From Leptobrachium leishanense (taxonomy: Eukaryota; Chordata; Amphibia; Anura; Megophryidae): DNA of 64,000 bases. The number at the start of each line of letters is the position of its first letter. Position 1 is the stretch's first letter. Positions 1 to 10,450 of this stretch are shown here, piece by piece. The translations under genes and the position numbers were made by a program. The stretch covers positions 96,383,204-96,447,203 of the forward strand of contig CM019069.1 of assembly GCA_009667805.1 (NCBI GenBank), read 5' to 3'. The notes beneath the pieces were generated by a model. The model searched no databases, was not told the origin of the DNA, and saw only the letters and a list, made by a program, of their open reading frames with translations.

Positions 1-324
1 CCACAAGCCGGGTTTGGTGAATAGAGAAAGAAAAGATACACTGCTGAAACCAAGATGAAAATGAACGTGAACACCGGCTCGATCGAGTGACGTCAGAATA
101 CCGGCGCCTCCCTCGTGACCAAGCTGTATCCATAGGAACGCACAAACGCTTCAAGGGTAAAAACAAACCCCACTAGCGTGGCCAAAAACATGTCAATGGG
201 AGGCGAACAATCACAAGGCCTTCAAGCTGAGAACAAGCGAGGAGCAAAAAGCATTCACGGGGAGACCACAAGCCGGATTGATGGATAGAAAAAAGAAAAG
301 TGTGCTGCTAAAACCAAGATAAAA
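1..324. repeat. Imperfect direct repeat, about 264 bp apart
   Basis: The segment starting CCACAAGCCGGGTTTGGTGA at position 1 recurs, diverged, at 265-324 (CCACAAGCCGGATTGATGGA). Both copies run on through an AGAAAAG stretch, CTGCT and AAACCAAGAT. Two units of a roughly 264-bp repeat, or two copies of one dispersed element, would explain this. The first copy is cut by the window edge. No coding content is recognised. Confidence 0.6.
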
Positions 325-580
325 AGAGGAAGTAAAGATTAAGTATAAAAACAAATGCAAGCGTAACGGGGACTAATAACAAAGAACAAAAGAACACTTT
401 CAACATCAGGTGCAAGTGCACTGTGGCACAAAAGCACTACCAATGACAGCATAAACCACATGAAGGTGGAAGTCCACACTAAGGTGGAACAACTAGGATA
501 AGAGAGCATGTACCACAACTAAATAGACGTGAGAACACTGGGCTGTAAACGTGTTGTCAGACCAAAGCCAATAAGAATTA
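325..580. other. Unassigned A-rich stretch
   Basis: No gene or clear repeat boundary is seen. The sequence is A-rich, continuous in character with the direct repeat before it, and ends where a piggyBac-like TTAA junction begins. Confidence 0.4.
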
Positions 581-1012
581 TTAACCCTTTCGCTGCTGAG
601 GCTTTTCACACCTCTGTGCTGAGGTCATTTTTACCGGTTTTGCTCATCATGTTTAAACGTGTTTTGAAGGCTTATTTTAGTATATGACCCAGACATATTA
701 TATATCGTTCTTTCCGTCAGACTCGGTAGATTCATAATACCCTTTCAGGCGCCTCCTCCGCACATGCGGGGGGGGGGGCGCCTGAATTAGGTGTCATCGC
801 GCTGCCGCGATGACACCTAATTTCATCGGCGGCGGTTCCGGATGCTGGGCTGACATCGAGGATGTCAGCCCGCACCGGGGGGGGGGGGCAGCGATCGGCT
901 GGAACCCGGCCGAACGCTGACCCCAAAGGGAGGACGCGCTCAGCGCGTCCTCCGCACAGCGGGAGCCATGTGGAGGACGCGCTGAGCGCGTCCTCCGCAT
1001 GGAAGTGGTTAA
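581..1012. mobile_element. piggyBac-like non-autonomous element (family D, copy 1)
   Basis: TTAA at 581-584 is followed by CCCTTTCGCTGCTGAGG. The right edge reads CCGCATGGAAGTGG followed by TTAA at 1009-1012. A TTAA target duplication and a terminus beginning CCC are piggyBac hallmarks. The first 170 bp match the arms of the copies at 21372-22987 and 50807-51634. The GC-rich interior has self-complementary GACGCGCTCAGCGCGTC blocks and no transposase. The right terminus is diverged, so the exact end is less certain than the left. Confidence 0.65.
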
Positions 1013-1102
1013 TTACTTATAGTGGGCTCCAAAATCCAGAACTAATGATCTGGATAAACATCAAAATACATACGCCAAACACTGGTACGCAACTACCAGT
1101 TG

Positions 1103-1146
1103 CCGACTGATGAAACTCGCAGGCTAGCGAGTGAAACGCGTCTCGG
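1103..1146 (+). ncRNA. Hammerhead-ribozyme-like motif 1 (best of three)
   Basis: All core elements of a type I hammerhead are visible. Stem I is CCGA (1103-1106) with TCGG (1143-1146). The core CTGATGA is at 1107-1113. Stem II is ACTCGC (1115-1120) with GCGAGT (1127-1132). GAAA is at 1133-1136. A minimal stem III pairs A1136 with T1141 and C1137 with G1140 around a two-base loop. Cleavage is predicted after C1142. One unpaired A (1114) sits between the core and stem II, as in the other two motifs. Such short-stem-III hammerheads are known from Penelope-like elements and retrozymes. Activity is inferred, not shown. Confidence 0.7.
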
Positions 1147-2000
1147 ATTCCATTTTACTTATTTGTTTTACATTTTTATTTACTTTTCTGTTAATTTGTT
1201 TTTAATAAACCCCCTTTTAAATATACCATTTTGGAAGCAGACGCTTTTATTTACATAATTTTGGAAGCAGTTGATTCATCCCAGCAGACCTAACCGTAAT
1301 ACCATCTAAGGGTGGGACCCCCCATGGAGTAAGCGGTCCAATGCATCAATACTGAGCCACTCATAGGGAGGCTCAGTAATACGTGAGTAGTTCTGATTTC
1401 GAGTATATTTACGTATTTGTGCAATTGGTATTGCGCTATGTATGCCTTTTTCATTTTGAGGTCATCATACCTGTGAAATCTAGAATTGCGATACCATCAA
1501 TTCATACACAAGGAACCATCTGATGGCAGAAGCCCCCCATAGAGGCTTATCTGCGTCCAATACGAACCTATTGGTTCCTCGTTTGTGAGTGGTTTTTCTC
1601 TCAACCTCTCCTCTTTTTAAATTCAAATATACATACAGTATTGCATGATTGTTTTTTCATCTTTATATTATAGTGTATACATTGGATCCAGCTATCCCCT
1701 TACAACCTGTATTTTGAAAGAATCTATATCTACACTTTGTCTGCGCTCCCAATAAATACGTTTGTATTTTTTTCTATATGGTCTATATGGGTGAGGGACA
1801 CACCTTATGGTGAGCTGCATGATTATATAATTTCCCTCTCCTCACAAAATTCTGGTATACGATTTATATAGCGCCGAGCACTTTAACACCTAAGGTGTTA
1901 TATACAATTTTGTTTGGATATCCTGGTACTCCCAAGCAAGGGAACCTCCGTCTGGGCGCCGCTTTCCACTGAACCCAGGAGGTATTCGTATCCACACAGA
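1147..2000 (+). repeat. AT-rich body of the hammerhead-bearing repeat (probable)
   Basis: Directly 3' of motif 1 the sequence is T-rich with TTTTTAATAAAC, like the sequence 3' of motif 2 (TGTTTTAATAAAC). Near its end it carries ATAGCGCCGAGCAC, comparable to GCTAGCGCCGGACAC after motif 2. It has no open frame of note and no reverse transcriptase. Boundaries are not defined. Confidence 0.4.
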
Positions 2001-2265
2001 GTAGACTACACATAACCTGTGAGAGTGAGTCTTTGCAGATTCAAAATCCAAATGGAGACTGATTTTATTTTTACTTTAGAATAGGAAAAACACACACACG
2101 GGGAAGGTACAGAAACAATGGAAACAAGCCCAGCATTGGAATAATGGCTTAGGAGTCGGATAACAATCATCTGGATGATTTGTTCCTGGAGGGAAGTGTG
2201 GGTTGATGGAAGCATGTGAAGACAAAGGAATCCATTACTTACAGGGGGGTGGAAGGAGACAAAAG

Positions 2266-2876
2266 GTTGGATTGCAAGCTCTTGAGCAGGGTCCTCTCCT
2301 ACTGTTCTGTGAATGCAACTTGCATGCACATGTGAAGCTAATGTCAGACGATCAGTCTGAGCGCACTCTGCGTGCGTGCATAACGGACAGACGTACTGAC
2401 GGAAGATACTGTAGACCCCACACGATCTGTTTTTGTTGATGGACGTAGAAAAAAAAAAAAGGGAATTATGGGAAACAAAATTAATATGAAAAATGCAAAA
2501 AATTTGAAAAGGATATGAAAAGCCATTTTGTGCTTCAAGGTGCTGGACGTCGCAAATGCGATGCTTCTGACATCTCATCACTCACACAGAACGCTACGCG
2601 GACGTGGCGCACTCTGCGTTTCTGTATAGCAGTTTTACGTTCTTGCCTAACTTGCGTCCGTTTGCCTAACTTGCGTCCGTTTGCCACGTGCGTTGTGCAG
2701 TTCGGTGCGCACGTACTTCGTGTGTGGGTCTCTATTGATCATGATTCTATGCTACGACGTCAAACTGTGCGGCAACTCGGACGTGATCACTGCGTTCGTC
2801 TGACGCGAGCCTTATCCTGTCTTATCCATTGCACATCGCTATGGAACTTGTTTTATAACAACTTGTAACTGTAACA
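2266..2876 (+). mobile_element. L2-type LINE 3' tail split by a MITE
   Basis: ATTGCAAGCTCTTGAGCAGG and CTACTGTTCTGTG (from 2266) and, after the inserted MITE, CCATTGCACATCGCTATGG (from 2816) match the 3' UTR that ends the L2 copies at 8280-9060 and 11590-11755. The two halves join across the MITE at 2336-2811, so the MITE is the younger insertion. Confidence 0.6.
2336..2811. mobile_element. Harbinger-like MITE, family A, copy 1
   Basis: The ends (AGCTAATGTCAGACG at left; GTCTGACGCGAGCC at right) are imperfect inverted repeats matching the TIR GGCTAGGGTCAGACGA of better copies. TTA follows the right end and TGA, probably a decayed TTA, precedes the left. The interior shares ACGTTCTTGC, ACTTCGTGTGTGGGTCTCTA and similar blocks with the family A copies at 7816, 27085, 39209 and 49670. 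No transposase is encoded. Confidence 0.7.
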
Positions 2877-3481
2877 TACAGATACACACTTTGACAACAG
2901 CAGAGCACATCACACAACAGTGTATATACAGAGACAATGAAATATAATGAAAAATAAATGCAAATAAACATTGGGGCAGACATTTCGTCACGTAATCGAT
3001 ATCAGGTGCTGATATTCTGTATAATGAAATATCACAATTTCTACACAAATCTGGTGTCAGTTGTAAACGTTACAACCAAGAAAAATGCTTGCAAATTAAC
3101 TTAAATAGCTTTCCAGAACACAGAAAAATGGCAAAAAAAAAACCTAAACCTCACACACTAAATGTCACTATTGGAAAGCTAAAAAAAAAAAAATCACACT
3201 CCTGCACAGCGCACATTACTTTGAGTTTTATTGCTGTGGAGCTCAGTGATACTCATTCACATTACTACATCCATGTCATGGTGTCTGCTCTCTGTGGGAG
3301 AGGGGTGCCGAGCCGTGGAACTTCACTGATGCGTTGAAGTTTTCCTCTGCATCTCAGCGGAGGAGCGTCTGCCCTGCTATTAGGTGCTGGTACAGAGTAC
3401 TGCGTGTACTGGCAGAAAAAAGCCTTGGCCTATTGGTAATATCAGCAATGTAGCAGGCCAATACCGATAACCGGGAAAATC
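2877..3481. other. Unassigned, with A-rich tracts
   Basis: No gene or recognisable element boundary is seen. There are A-runs near 3138 and 3181. Confidence 0.4.
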
Positions 3482-3860
3482 CTAAATATCGGTTACAGTT
3501 ATAAGTATTTATAAAGTGCCAACAAGTTCCATAGCGCTGTACAATGGGAGAGACTGAATAACAAATGTAAATACACGTTACACACGCAGAACAGAAGAAG
3601 AGAGGACCCTGCTTGAGAGCTTTCAGTCAAAGAGGAGAGGGGTGACACACTAGGTGAGCGTAAATAGCAGAGTATGTGAAGTAGCAGGGTGCATGTGGAC
3701 GGAATGGGCAGATGACGCAAGAAATGTACAGAGGGGGATTATGGAGTTACAGTTACAAGTTAGCCAATGGGCTTCTCTAAAGTAATGTTTTCAGAGACTT
3801 CTTGAAGGACTAGAGAGACGGGGAGAGTCTGATGCGGGGTGTTCCATAAAAAGGGGGCAG
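3482..3860 (-). mobile_element. L2-type LINE 3' end, minus strand
   Basis: On the minus strand this reads as the end of an L2 ORF plus its 3' UTR, closely paralleling 8690-9060: GAACACCCCGCATCAGACTC, then CTTCAAGAAGTCTCTGAAAA, a CACTAGGTGA-type block in complement, and the terminal TGTACAGCGCTATGGAACTT. The 5' part is missing. Confidence 0.7.
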
Positions 3861-3884
3861 CTCGGGAGGATCATACAGGGGACG

Positions 3885-4000
3885 GTCATACAGGGTGGAA
3901 ATTCACAATCACCGATGAAGCTGCTTTCAGCGAAACGCGTTTGCGGTGTATTTTATTTATTGTTTTAATAAACTGATTGTGAATTTCCACCCTGTATGAC
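3885..4000. repeat. Perfect 27-bp inverted repeat around a hammerhead-like core
   Basis: The 27 bases at 3885-3911 are the exact reverse complement of 3974-4000. The key strings are GGTGGAAATTCACAATCA in the left arm and TGATTGTGAATTTCCACC in the right. The 62-nt loop holds the hammerhead-like core, which begins at the base after the left arm. The perfect match suggests a recent template switch. Confidence 0.85.
3906..3948 (+). ncRNA. Hammerhead-ribozyme-like motif 2 (degenerate)
   Basis: The core reads CCGATGA (3912-3918), with U4 changed to C. An unpaired A3919 follows. Stem II is GCTG (3920-3923) with CAGC (3928-3931). GAAA is at 3932-3935. The minimal stem III uses A3935, C3936, G3939 and T3940 around a two-base loop, with T3941 as the cleavage-site base. 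Stem I is only about two base pairs. The layout is that of motif 1, but the core substitution makes activity unlikely. Confidence 0.55.
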
Positions 4001-5065
4001 CCTGGGTGATTTATTCCTTCGGCATCCTGATTAGATATCACTAAAGATCTGGTTTCCTGCCTTGTGGACCTGAGGTTGGGGAATCGGTGCCCCTTGATCC
4101 TAATCCACCGATCTGCCTTCTGTTTGGTGCCCATTTATTTAAATCGGCACCAAAATATGTGAGTATATCTCCTATTTTTTCACTCTAATCTGGGACGATA
4201 CAGTCTGCACTTAATTCCTCCCTTCCATTTTTCCCTTTTTTTTCCCCTTCCACCTGGATCAACTGTTTCATTGAGGACGTGATCCCTGGCTGGATATCTT
4301 TTACTGAAACTGAAGATTGTGAGTGCTAGCGCCGGACACCAGCTCTGTAACCTGCATCTTTATACCTAAACGGTTTTGGGGATTTGCCATTTGTCTGGAC
4401 AGCCCGGCTGCTGCATCTCGAATCTGGCCAGTATAAACGGCTTTTTTTCTTTTTATGTATGGACTATTTTTTTTTACACTATTTTTTTTTATTCCATTTT
4501 TTAATTTTGCTCACTTTAATTTTTCACCTTTTTAATAGTTTTTTCCTTTTTATGGATTTAAAGGATTAACCACTGTTCTTTCTGGCTGCATTTATATATT
4601 GTATTTTGCTTAGTGCTTTATCTGTAGCACAAGGATCAAGCACTGTGCTTGATTTCCAGCACCTGGACAAATTACCACGCCCTTCATAGAGCACCTTGCT
4701 CACTGATTGTTTTAGCCCATATTTATGGTGTTTTAGCTCTAGAGCTACCTATATATCATCTATTTTTGCAGAGTCCATTACATTTATCACTGTAAGAGTC
4801 TATCGTTTTTTTCTTGCAGCACACATTTTGCAATTAAGTTACGTCCTATGTGATTCACCGATGTCACATATCATTCTGTGGTTTCATATGTATTTTTTTG
4901 TTTAATTATTTTTTTGTTTAATTATTTTGTTTATTCTGTTTCTGGTCTATACAGTCCTCTCACACAGTCTCCTACTCACGTATTTTAGTCTTTTATATAC
5001 AGTCCATTTCTTTTTATTCTCCGGCCTATGACAACAGAGCCATCTAGTGGCGCCATACAGACACT
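4001..5065 (+). repeat. T-rich continuation of the hammerhead-bearing repeat (probable)
   Basis: This is AT/T-rich sequence with GCTAGCGCCGGACAC near 4326 and long T tracts at 4441-4550. No coding frame of note is seen. The end, near CATCTAGTGGCGCC at about 5041, is the start of unrelated LINE sequence. Assignment rests on its position after motif 2 and the shared AGCGCCG block. Confidence 0.35.
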
Positions 5066-5069
5066 ACAC

Positions 5070-6137
5070 CCATTCCAGTTCAACTGAACACATGTACGCA
5101 GACGACACAGTAATCTATACCAGCTAACCAAATCTCCCGCAGCTGGAGGCCGTGCTGCAAGAACAATTCACAGAGGTAGAAAAATGGATCAAACACAACA
5201 AACTTTTTTAAAATACTGACAAAACTGTAACAATGCTCTTTGGAACAGCACCTAAACTACATAAATTGCAAAATCCCCATCTATGTGTTGGGACAAAATC
5301 AAATGGCACGCTGACCACAGTCACTTCTCTCAAATATCTAGGTATGTGGTTAGACCCAAATCTATCCTTTGACCCCCACATAAAAAAACTCTCATCTAAA
5401 CTTAGTCCCAAACTAGGTGCCCTGTACAGAAACAAATCCTGCCTGAGCCCCACGGTAAGAAAGCAAATTGTACAACAAATGCTAATGCCGGCTATTGATT
5501 ATGGAGATGTAGTGTATGCAGCAGCCCCGCAAACACACCTTCAGTAACCTACTACATTGTATAACTCATTCTGCCGCTTTGCACTACAATGTAACTACAT
5601 GACCCACCATTGTTACATGTTAAAAGAGCCAAATTGGCCATCCCTGGAATCTAGATGCACCCTTCACTTTTCCAACCTGGTGTTTAAGAGCTTTTCTGGG
5701 AAGCTGCCACCCTACCTGAATTCCCCCAGCAGCTCCCTCATCCTATAACCTCCGATCCAGCACCAGCACCTTACTTGCAATACCACAATACAAAAAGAGA
5801 GTGGCTCGATCCTCATTTTTCTACAGAGCACCACAGTTATGGAATAACCTCCCAGACGCCATCAAATCTTCCTCCAGTCTAAAGTCACTCAAGAGCTCCC
5901 TAGTCACATACCTCAATGCGGAATGCACCTGTCAAAATGTAACATAATGACTATTTTACTTACATATTTATTTTCTGTTAATCTGTATATTTGTGTTGTT
6001 TTTTAATATCTTGCATTGTATTACTTTGAAATGTTACAGTTGTTACAGAAATACAATGTTCTTGAACCCAGGACATACTTGAAAACTAGAGAAATCTCAA
6101 TGTATCCTTCCTGGTAAAATACTTTATAAAGAAATAA
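5070..6137 (+). pseudogene. Non-LTR retrotransposon relic; SINE partner LINE
   Basis: The reverse-transcriptase active-site segment MYADDTVIY is encoded from about 5092. Downstream, KYLGMWLDPNLSFDPHIKK (from about 5332) is the conserved RT/thumb block of CR1/L2/Rex-type LINEs. Several stops break the frame (for example after 5125). The 3' tail at 6055-6137 carries CCCAGGACATACTTGAAAAC, ATCTCAATGTATCCTTCCTG and GTAAAATACTTTATAAAG, the tail also carried by the SINEs in this window. The 5' half is missing. The clade within CR1/L2/Rex is not certain. Confidence 0.7.
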
Positions 6138-7140
6138 TTTCAGATGGGTGCACTGGAGTTGGAATGATGTATGTCGTGCTCGGTTGATTGTCAACCCATG
6201 TTCCCCCCCCACCTCAATGTATGTTTCACATCGACTGTGTGTTGTGAGCTGATTGCATGTGCACTCGATACAGAGCAATATGTGACTCTCGTTTTGATAC
6301 ATAATCTGTTCTTTTGATGCTGGTACTGGCTTTTAATTAACCAGGATAACACCATTCACATCCGGACAAAAGCACACTGATACAATGTGGGCGGATCAAG
6401 GTGAAAATGGCCTTCTTTTGTTTTCAAGAGGCAGAGAAAATTGTCAAGAGTTCATAGACTTGGAAGCCCCATAGCATGGAGACATATTTCTGCATAGCAC
6501 TTGACCCCCGCTGTGTCTATTTAAGCATATGTCCTATGCAGGAAGTGTTACATAATACTACCAGCTTAAGATTTCTCAGCTACAGAGCTTTTGTTCTCAT
6601 AGTTGATGACTGTTGTAAACATTGAACCACATACTTGGCTTTATCTTTTGTTTACAGCACCATTCATCTAATCACTGCTTTGGCCCAAGATCAAAGAGAA
6701 CAGCAGGGATTCCTTTCTCAGAAGAAAATCTTAGAGTTTAGTTTCTTTTAAGGACAGGGTAAGGTATTTATTATTGGGGCAGCACAAAAAGGGGTTCTGC
6801 TCAACTCTGACAGAGCACTTAACACACTTCTAACAATACTCTTTTTGAATATATGTTCTACCCTTGCCAAACAATATATTCATTATTTATTATCCATTAT
6901 TCTAATTTTTTTTCAAGGACTGGGTTTATTGATAATGAATAGGTAAATTATGCACTTATCAAGGTATAATAAAAGATGATACATCCTTCAGTCAGTGATA
7001 GTTGTCAGGATATGTAGTTTAACTTTTAATTTGTTTCTGACCCTCCCTTGACCTCCACCACACCACTGTGTTTACCTTTGGAGTGTCAAAAATCTTCACC
7101 TTTCCCATACCTCTGGTTCCCTTTTGTGCTCTTCTAGGCT
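6138..7140. other. Unassigned unique-looking sequence
   Basis: AT-rich, with no long ORF and no match to the repeat families defined here. It could be host intronic or intergenic DNA. Confidence 0.4.
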
Positions 7141-7695
7141 GACCGTGTCTGCTGCCTCTCAAGACTCCATTCTATAGCTAAAGTCACTCAATGAGGAGCA
7201 AGTGGTATAAGGATAGTGTGGGGAGGCAGTTTACAACACAAAAGATCACACAATGGATCCACCCAGTGACACATGGAAAGTAAAATATTTTCTTGACTAA
7301 ACCTACAACAGAAAAACAAAGCACATGTAAGATATCAGCAACATAAACAAAATAAGACTATTTCATTTTTTTATGGTAGTGGCTCTTAAAGCTCCTTGTT
7401 TTATCTTATTCAGCTGCCATCTTTTATCTCAGGTAGCCTGGAGAACAATAGCCTTAACTGATAAATACTGTAGATTAAAAGGCCACTTCCACCAAAAGAA
7501 TGTCCATATTTTGTTTATTCTATGTTGTTGATATCTTACATGGATATAAATAAACCAAACTTTTTTTTTTTCCTTTTTACTTGTAGTTACTTCAGACAAA
7601 ACCAAAGCGTGTGGTTTATTAGGTGGTTTTGTTTGTAATGCACAAGTGATCTAGTTACAGCTTATGCAAGTGGTAGTGGCTCTTTAAACAGCCAT
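7141..7695. mobile_element. MITE family F, copy 1
   Basis: It shares its middle and right end with 42902-43496: AAAGATCACACAATGGATCC-type block, AAAGCTCCTTGTTTTATC, TTCAGCTGCCATCT, and the terminal TAATGCACAAGTGATCTAGT followed by GGTAGTGGCTCTTTAAA. The left terminus is not resolved. Non-coding. Confidence 0.5.
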
Positions 7696-7815
7696 GAAGT
7701 AAAGCTTTTGCACAAATTTTGGTGAATGTTGCATCATGGGAAAAATCCATAAAATGGAAAAAGAAAAAATCCCTTAATTTTATTTTTCCTATTAAATGCA
7801 TCTGTCCCTGTCTTA

Positions 7816-8240
7816 GGCTAGGGTCAGACGAGCGCATTCTCAGCGGACTGTGCGTCCGTGCGCAACGGTCGTACTTTCTGACTGACCAGGTAGTGGCCAC
7901 CACACAGTCCGTTTTTGTGACTGATGTTTTTTCTTGACTGATGTAGATGGGAAATAAAATTAATATGAAAAACCATTTTGTCCGTCAAAAATGCAGTCCG
8001 TCTGACTTCGTTCCATCACTCACACACAAAGCTATGCGGACGTGGCGCACTCCGAGGTCCGTTCTAGTGGTTTTACGTTTTTCCCTAACTTCCGTCCGTT
8101 TGCCGTGTCTGTTGTGCGTACGCACTTCTGTGCGGACGTACTTCATATGTGGATCTCTATTGATCATAATTGTATGCTACCACGGACGTTCGAATGTGCG
8201 GCAACACGGACATGAACACTGCGCTCGTCTGACCCGAGCC
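7816..8240. mobile_element. Harbinger-like MITE, family A, copy 2
   Basis: The TIRs GGCTAGGGTCAGACGAGCGC and GCGCTCGTCTGACCCGAGCC bound a 425-bp non-coding body. TTA precedes and TAA follows. The three-base TWA site and GGC terminus fit PIF/Harbinger. The interior is rich in CpG (TCCGTCCG, ACGTCCGT type) against an AT-rich background. Confidence 0.8.
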
Positions 8241-8279
8241 TAAATCAGGACTAACAAAATCAAGCTACTTCCACCTAAA

Positions 8280-9060
8280 AAAACTTTGTATGCATCCGGC
8301 CCCTTTCTTAATCAGGACTCTACTAAAAATGCTCATCCAAGATCTTATTATCTCCCGCCTTGACTACTGTAACCTCCTTCTCGCTGACCTTAAAAAAATC
8401 CCAGATTCTCCCTCTGCAGTCTGTAATGAACGCCTATGCCAGACTCCTTCACCTCACATCCCGCTCCTCTCACACCTCACCCCTTTGTCAATCTCTACAC
8501 TGGCTCTCTGTCTCCTTCTAGTATCAATTTCAAAATACTGGTGCTCAGTTACAGAGCTCTCCATAACCGCTCCCCTGCCTACATCACCTCCCTTTATTAG
8601 CAGGTGTATACCGCTCGACCACTTTGCTCTGCCAAGGATGTGATGCTATCAGTTCCTCGTACTTGCACCCCCATCTCTCGTCTTCAGGACTTCTCCCGAG
8701 CTGCCCCCTTTTTATGGAACTCCCTCTCCCGCAACATCAGACTCTCCCTGTCTCCAGTCCTTCAAGAAGTCTCTGAAAACAAATTACTTTAGAGAAGCCT
8801 ATCCTCTCACTCCATAATCCCCCACTGTACATTTCATGCACCAGCTTCCCATTCAGCCTACACGCTCTCCACTACCTCACATACTCTGCTATTCATGCTC
8901 ACCTAGTGTGTCACCCCTCTCCTCTTAGATTGTAAACTCTTGGGAAGGGTCCTCTCTCCTCCTGTTCTGTTTGTGTAACGTGTATGTATATTTGTTATTC
9001 AGTCTCTCCCATTGTACAGCGCTACAGAACTTGTTGGCACTTGAACAATAGTTGTACCTA
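8280..9060 (+). pseudogene. L2-type LINE fragment with 3' UTR
   Basis: Decayed RT C-terminal coding is seen, with [15 protein letters not shown] (from about 8348), then [17 protein letters not shown] (from about 8678) after a frameshift. These parallel [15 protein letters not shown] and [18 protein letters not shown] in the L2 at 13183-14382. The 3' UTR includes TTAGATTGTAAACTCTTGGG and GTACAGCGCTACAGAACTTG. Frame changes make it a pseudogene. Confidence 0.8.
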
Positions 9061-9079
9061 TAACTGTAACTACTTCAAA

Positions 9080-9178
9080 CAAAGAAAAAACCCAGTATGT
9101 GTTTTATGTGTTTTTATTTGTAATGCACAAGTAATCTAGTTCCAGCTTCTGTAGGTGTTGTGTCCCTTTATGTTATCC
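9080..9178 (+). repeat. Right-end fragment of MITE family F
   Basis: TTTTATTTGTAATGCACAAG, TAATCTAGTTCCAGCTTCTG and a following CCCTTTA match the right end of family F at 7621-7695 and 43436-43496. Confidence 0.5.
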
Positions 9179-9739
9179 CCTCAATAATAAAAGTGCACCA
9201 GGATTTACAGAGTCTCCCCGAAATGGAAAAGGATTTTGGGAAGATGTAAAGAAACATGTTGTATATTTTGGAGATGGATCATTTTGGTGTCAAAAGGCCA
9301 GTGGGAGTGCTAATCACATTATAGTTAAGAGCAGTATAATTTTGTGGTATTTCCTTTACCAAATACATTGATTCAAACACCATTTTGAGGTGGATGAGAA
9401 AAGTCAACGGAAATTTAGATTTTCAGCGTGGTAGCTCAAACTCTTGCCCTCCCAGGTGTTTAGAGTCTATAATTCTCAGACTTGTTGGAGACAATAGATG
9501 GCCAGAGAATCGTGGGTGGTTGTGCTCTTCAACATGTGGGATACCACAGTTTGAGATTCCTGCTTTAACCTCTAACTGCCGAGCGAATTGTGCCAGTCGT
9601 GTGGGTCTGAAAGTTGGCTGGATGTAGTAGCATGTCCGTGGCCCTCCTACGACTACTCCGGACCGCCCACCTAGCAACTGTGATGTGAGCATCATTAGCT
9701 ACAGGCCGGGCCGGATTTGCATCTCAGCAGCCTGTAGGC
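9179..9739. other. Unassigned, with hAT-like scraps
   Basis: The stretch around 9430-9580 (CTCTTGCCCTCCCAGGTGTT and GTGGGATACCACAGTTTGAG) resembles the ends of decayed hAT MITEs but has no provable boundary. The rest shows nothing recognisable. Confidence 0.3.
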
Positions 9740-10450
9740 ACAGAGATTTGGAGTACCCCCCCCCCAAAAAAAATATGCACTAAAACATTCCAATATGACT
9801 TTCTTGGTTTTAAGAATTTTTTTTTTTTTTTACTTTGCCCCAAAATGAAAATTTAAAACCAGTTTCTGTGCTCCAATCAACAGAAGGGGCAGAATCTGTT
9901 GCCTTAGTTGAGTTAGTGCAGTGGCATTATTTACTTTATTTGTAATTACTTTATTTGTAAAAGCATATATTGCCTCTGCCGCAGAACAGAGAAAAAAATT
10001 AATTGTGCATTTACTGTTTCCAATATATTTTTTTATTTTTATGTTTGTTTTTTTTATAAAGATCAGACCCTGACCTTTCCAATGACACCTCAGTTAACAT
10101 TATGCGGTGTTCAATTCAGAGAGGCAGTTCCAATGTCCTCCTGTCTCTCCACATTACAATGCCATGGTCTAGGTTGTCGATTTAAACCATACATTGCGTC
10201 ACCAGCTCCACACTTGCTGGCACTGAGGGAAATGAGAAGATGAGTTATTGCAGCATCACTGTTCACTTTATAATTGTAAACTGAATAATAGTGCTGCGTT
10301 AGAAAAGAGAAAAATAAAATTGTTATTTTTACATTTTCACTGGAAAGGACATAATCTGACCCTTTCCAATGATACCTGATGTGTCCTTCCAGCCCTTAGG
10401 GCTCCAGAGAGTGGTCTAAATGAGTTTAACTTGTAAAAATATATAATTTT
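9740..10450. mobile_element. Degenerate family D (piggyBac-like) interior
   Basis: TTGCAGCATCACTGTTCACT at about 10247 and TTTCCAATGATACCTGATGT at about 10363 match conserved blocks of the family D copies at 21372-22987 and 50807-51634. No TTAA ends are identifiable. Heavily decayed and non-coding. Confidence 0.45.
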
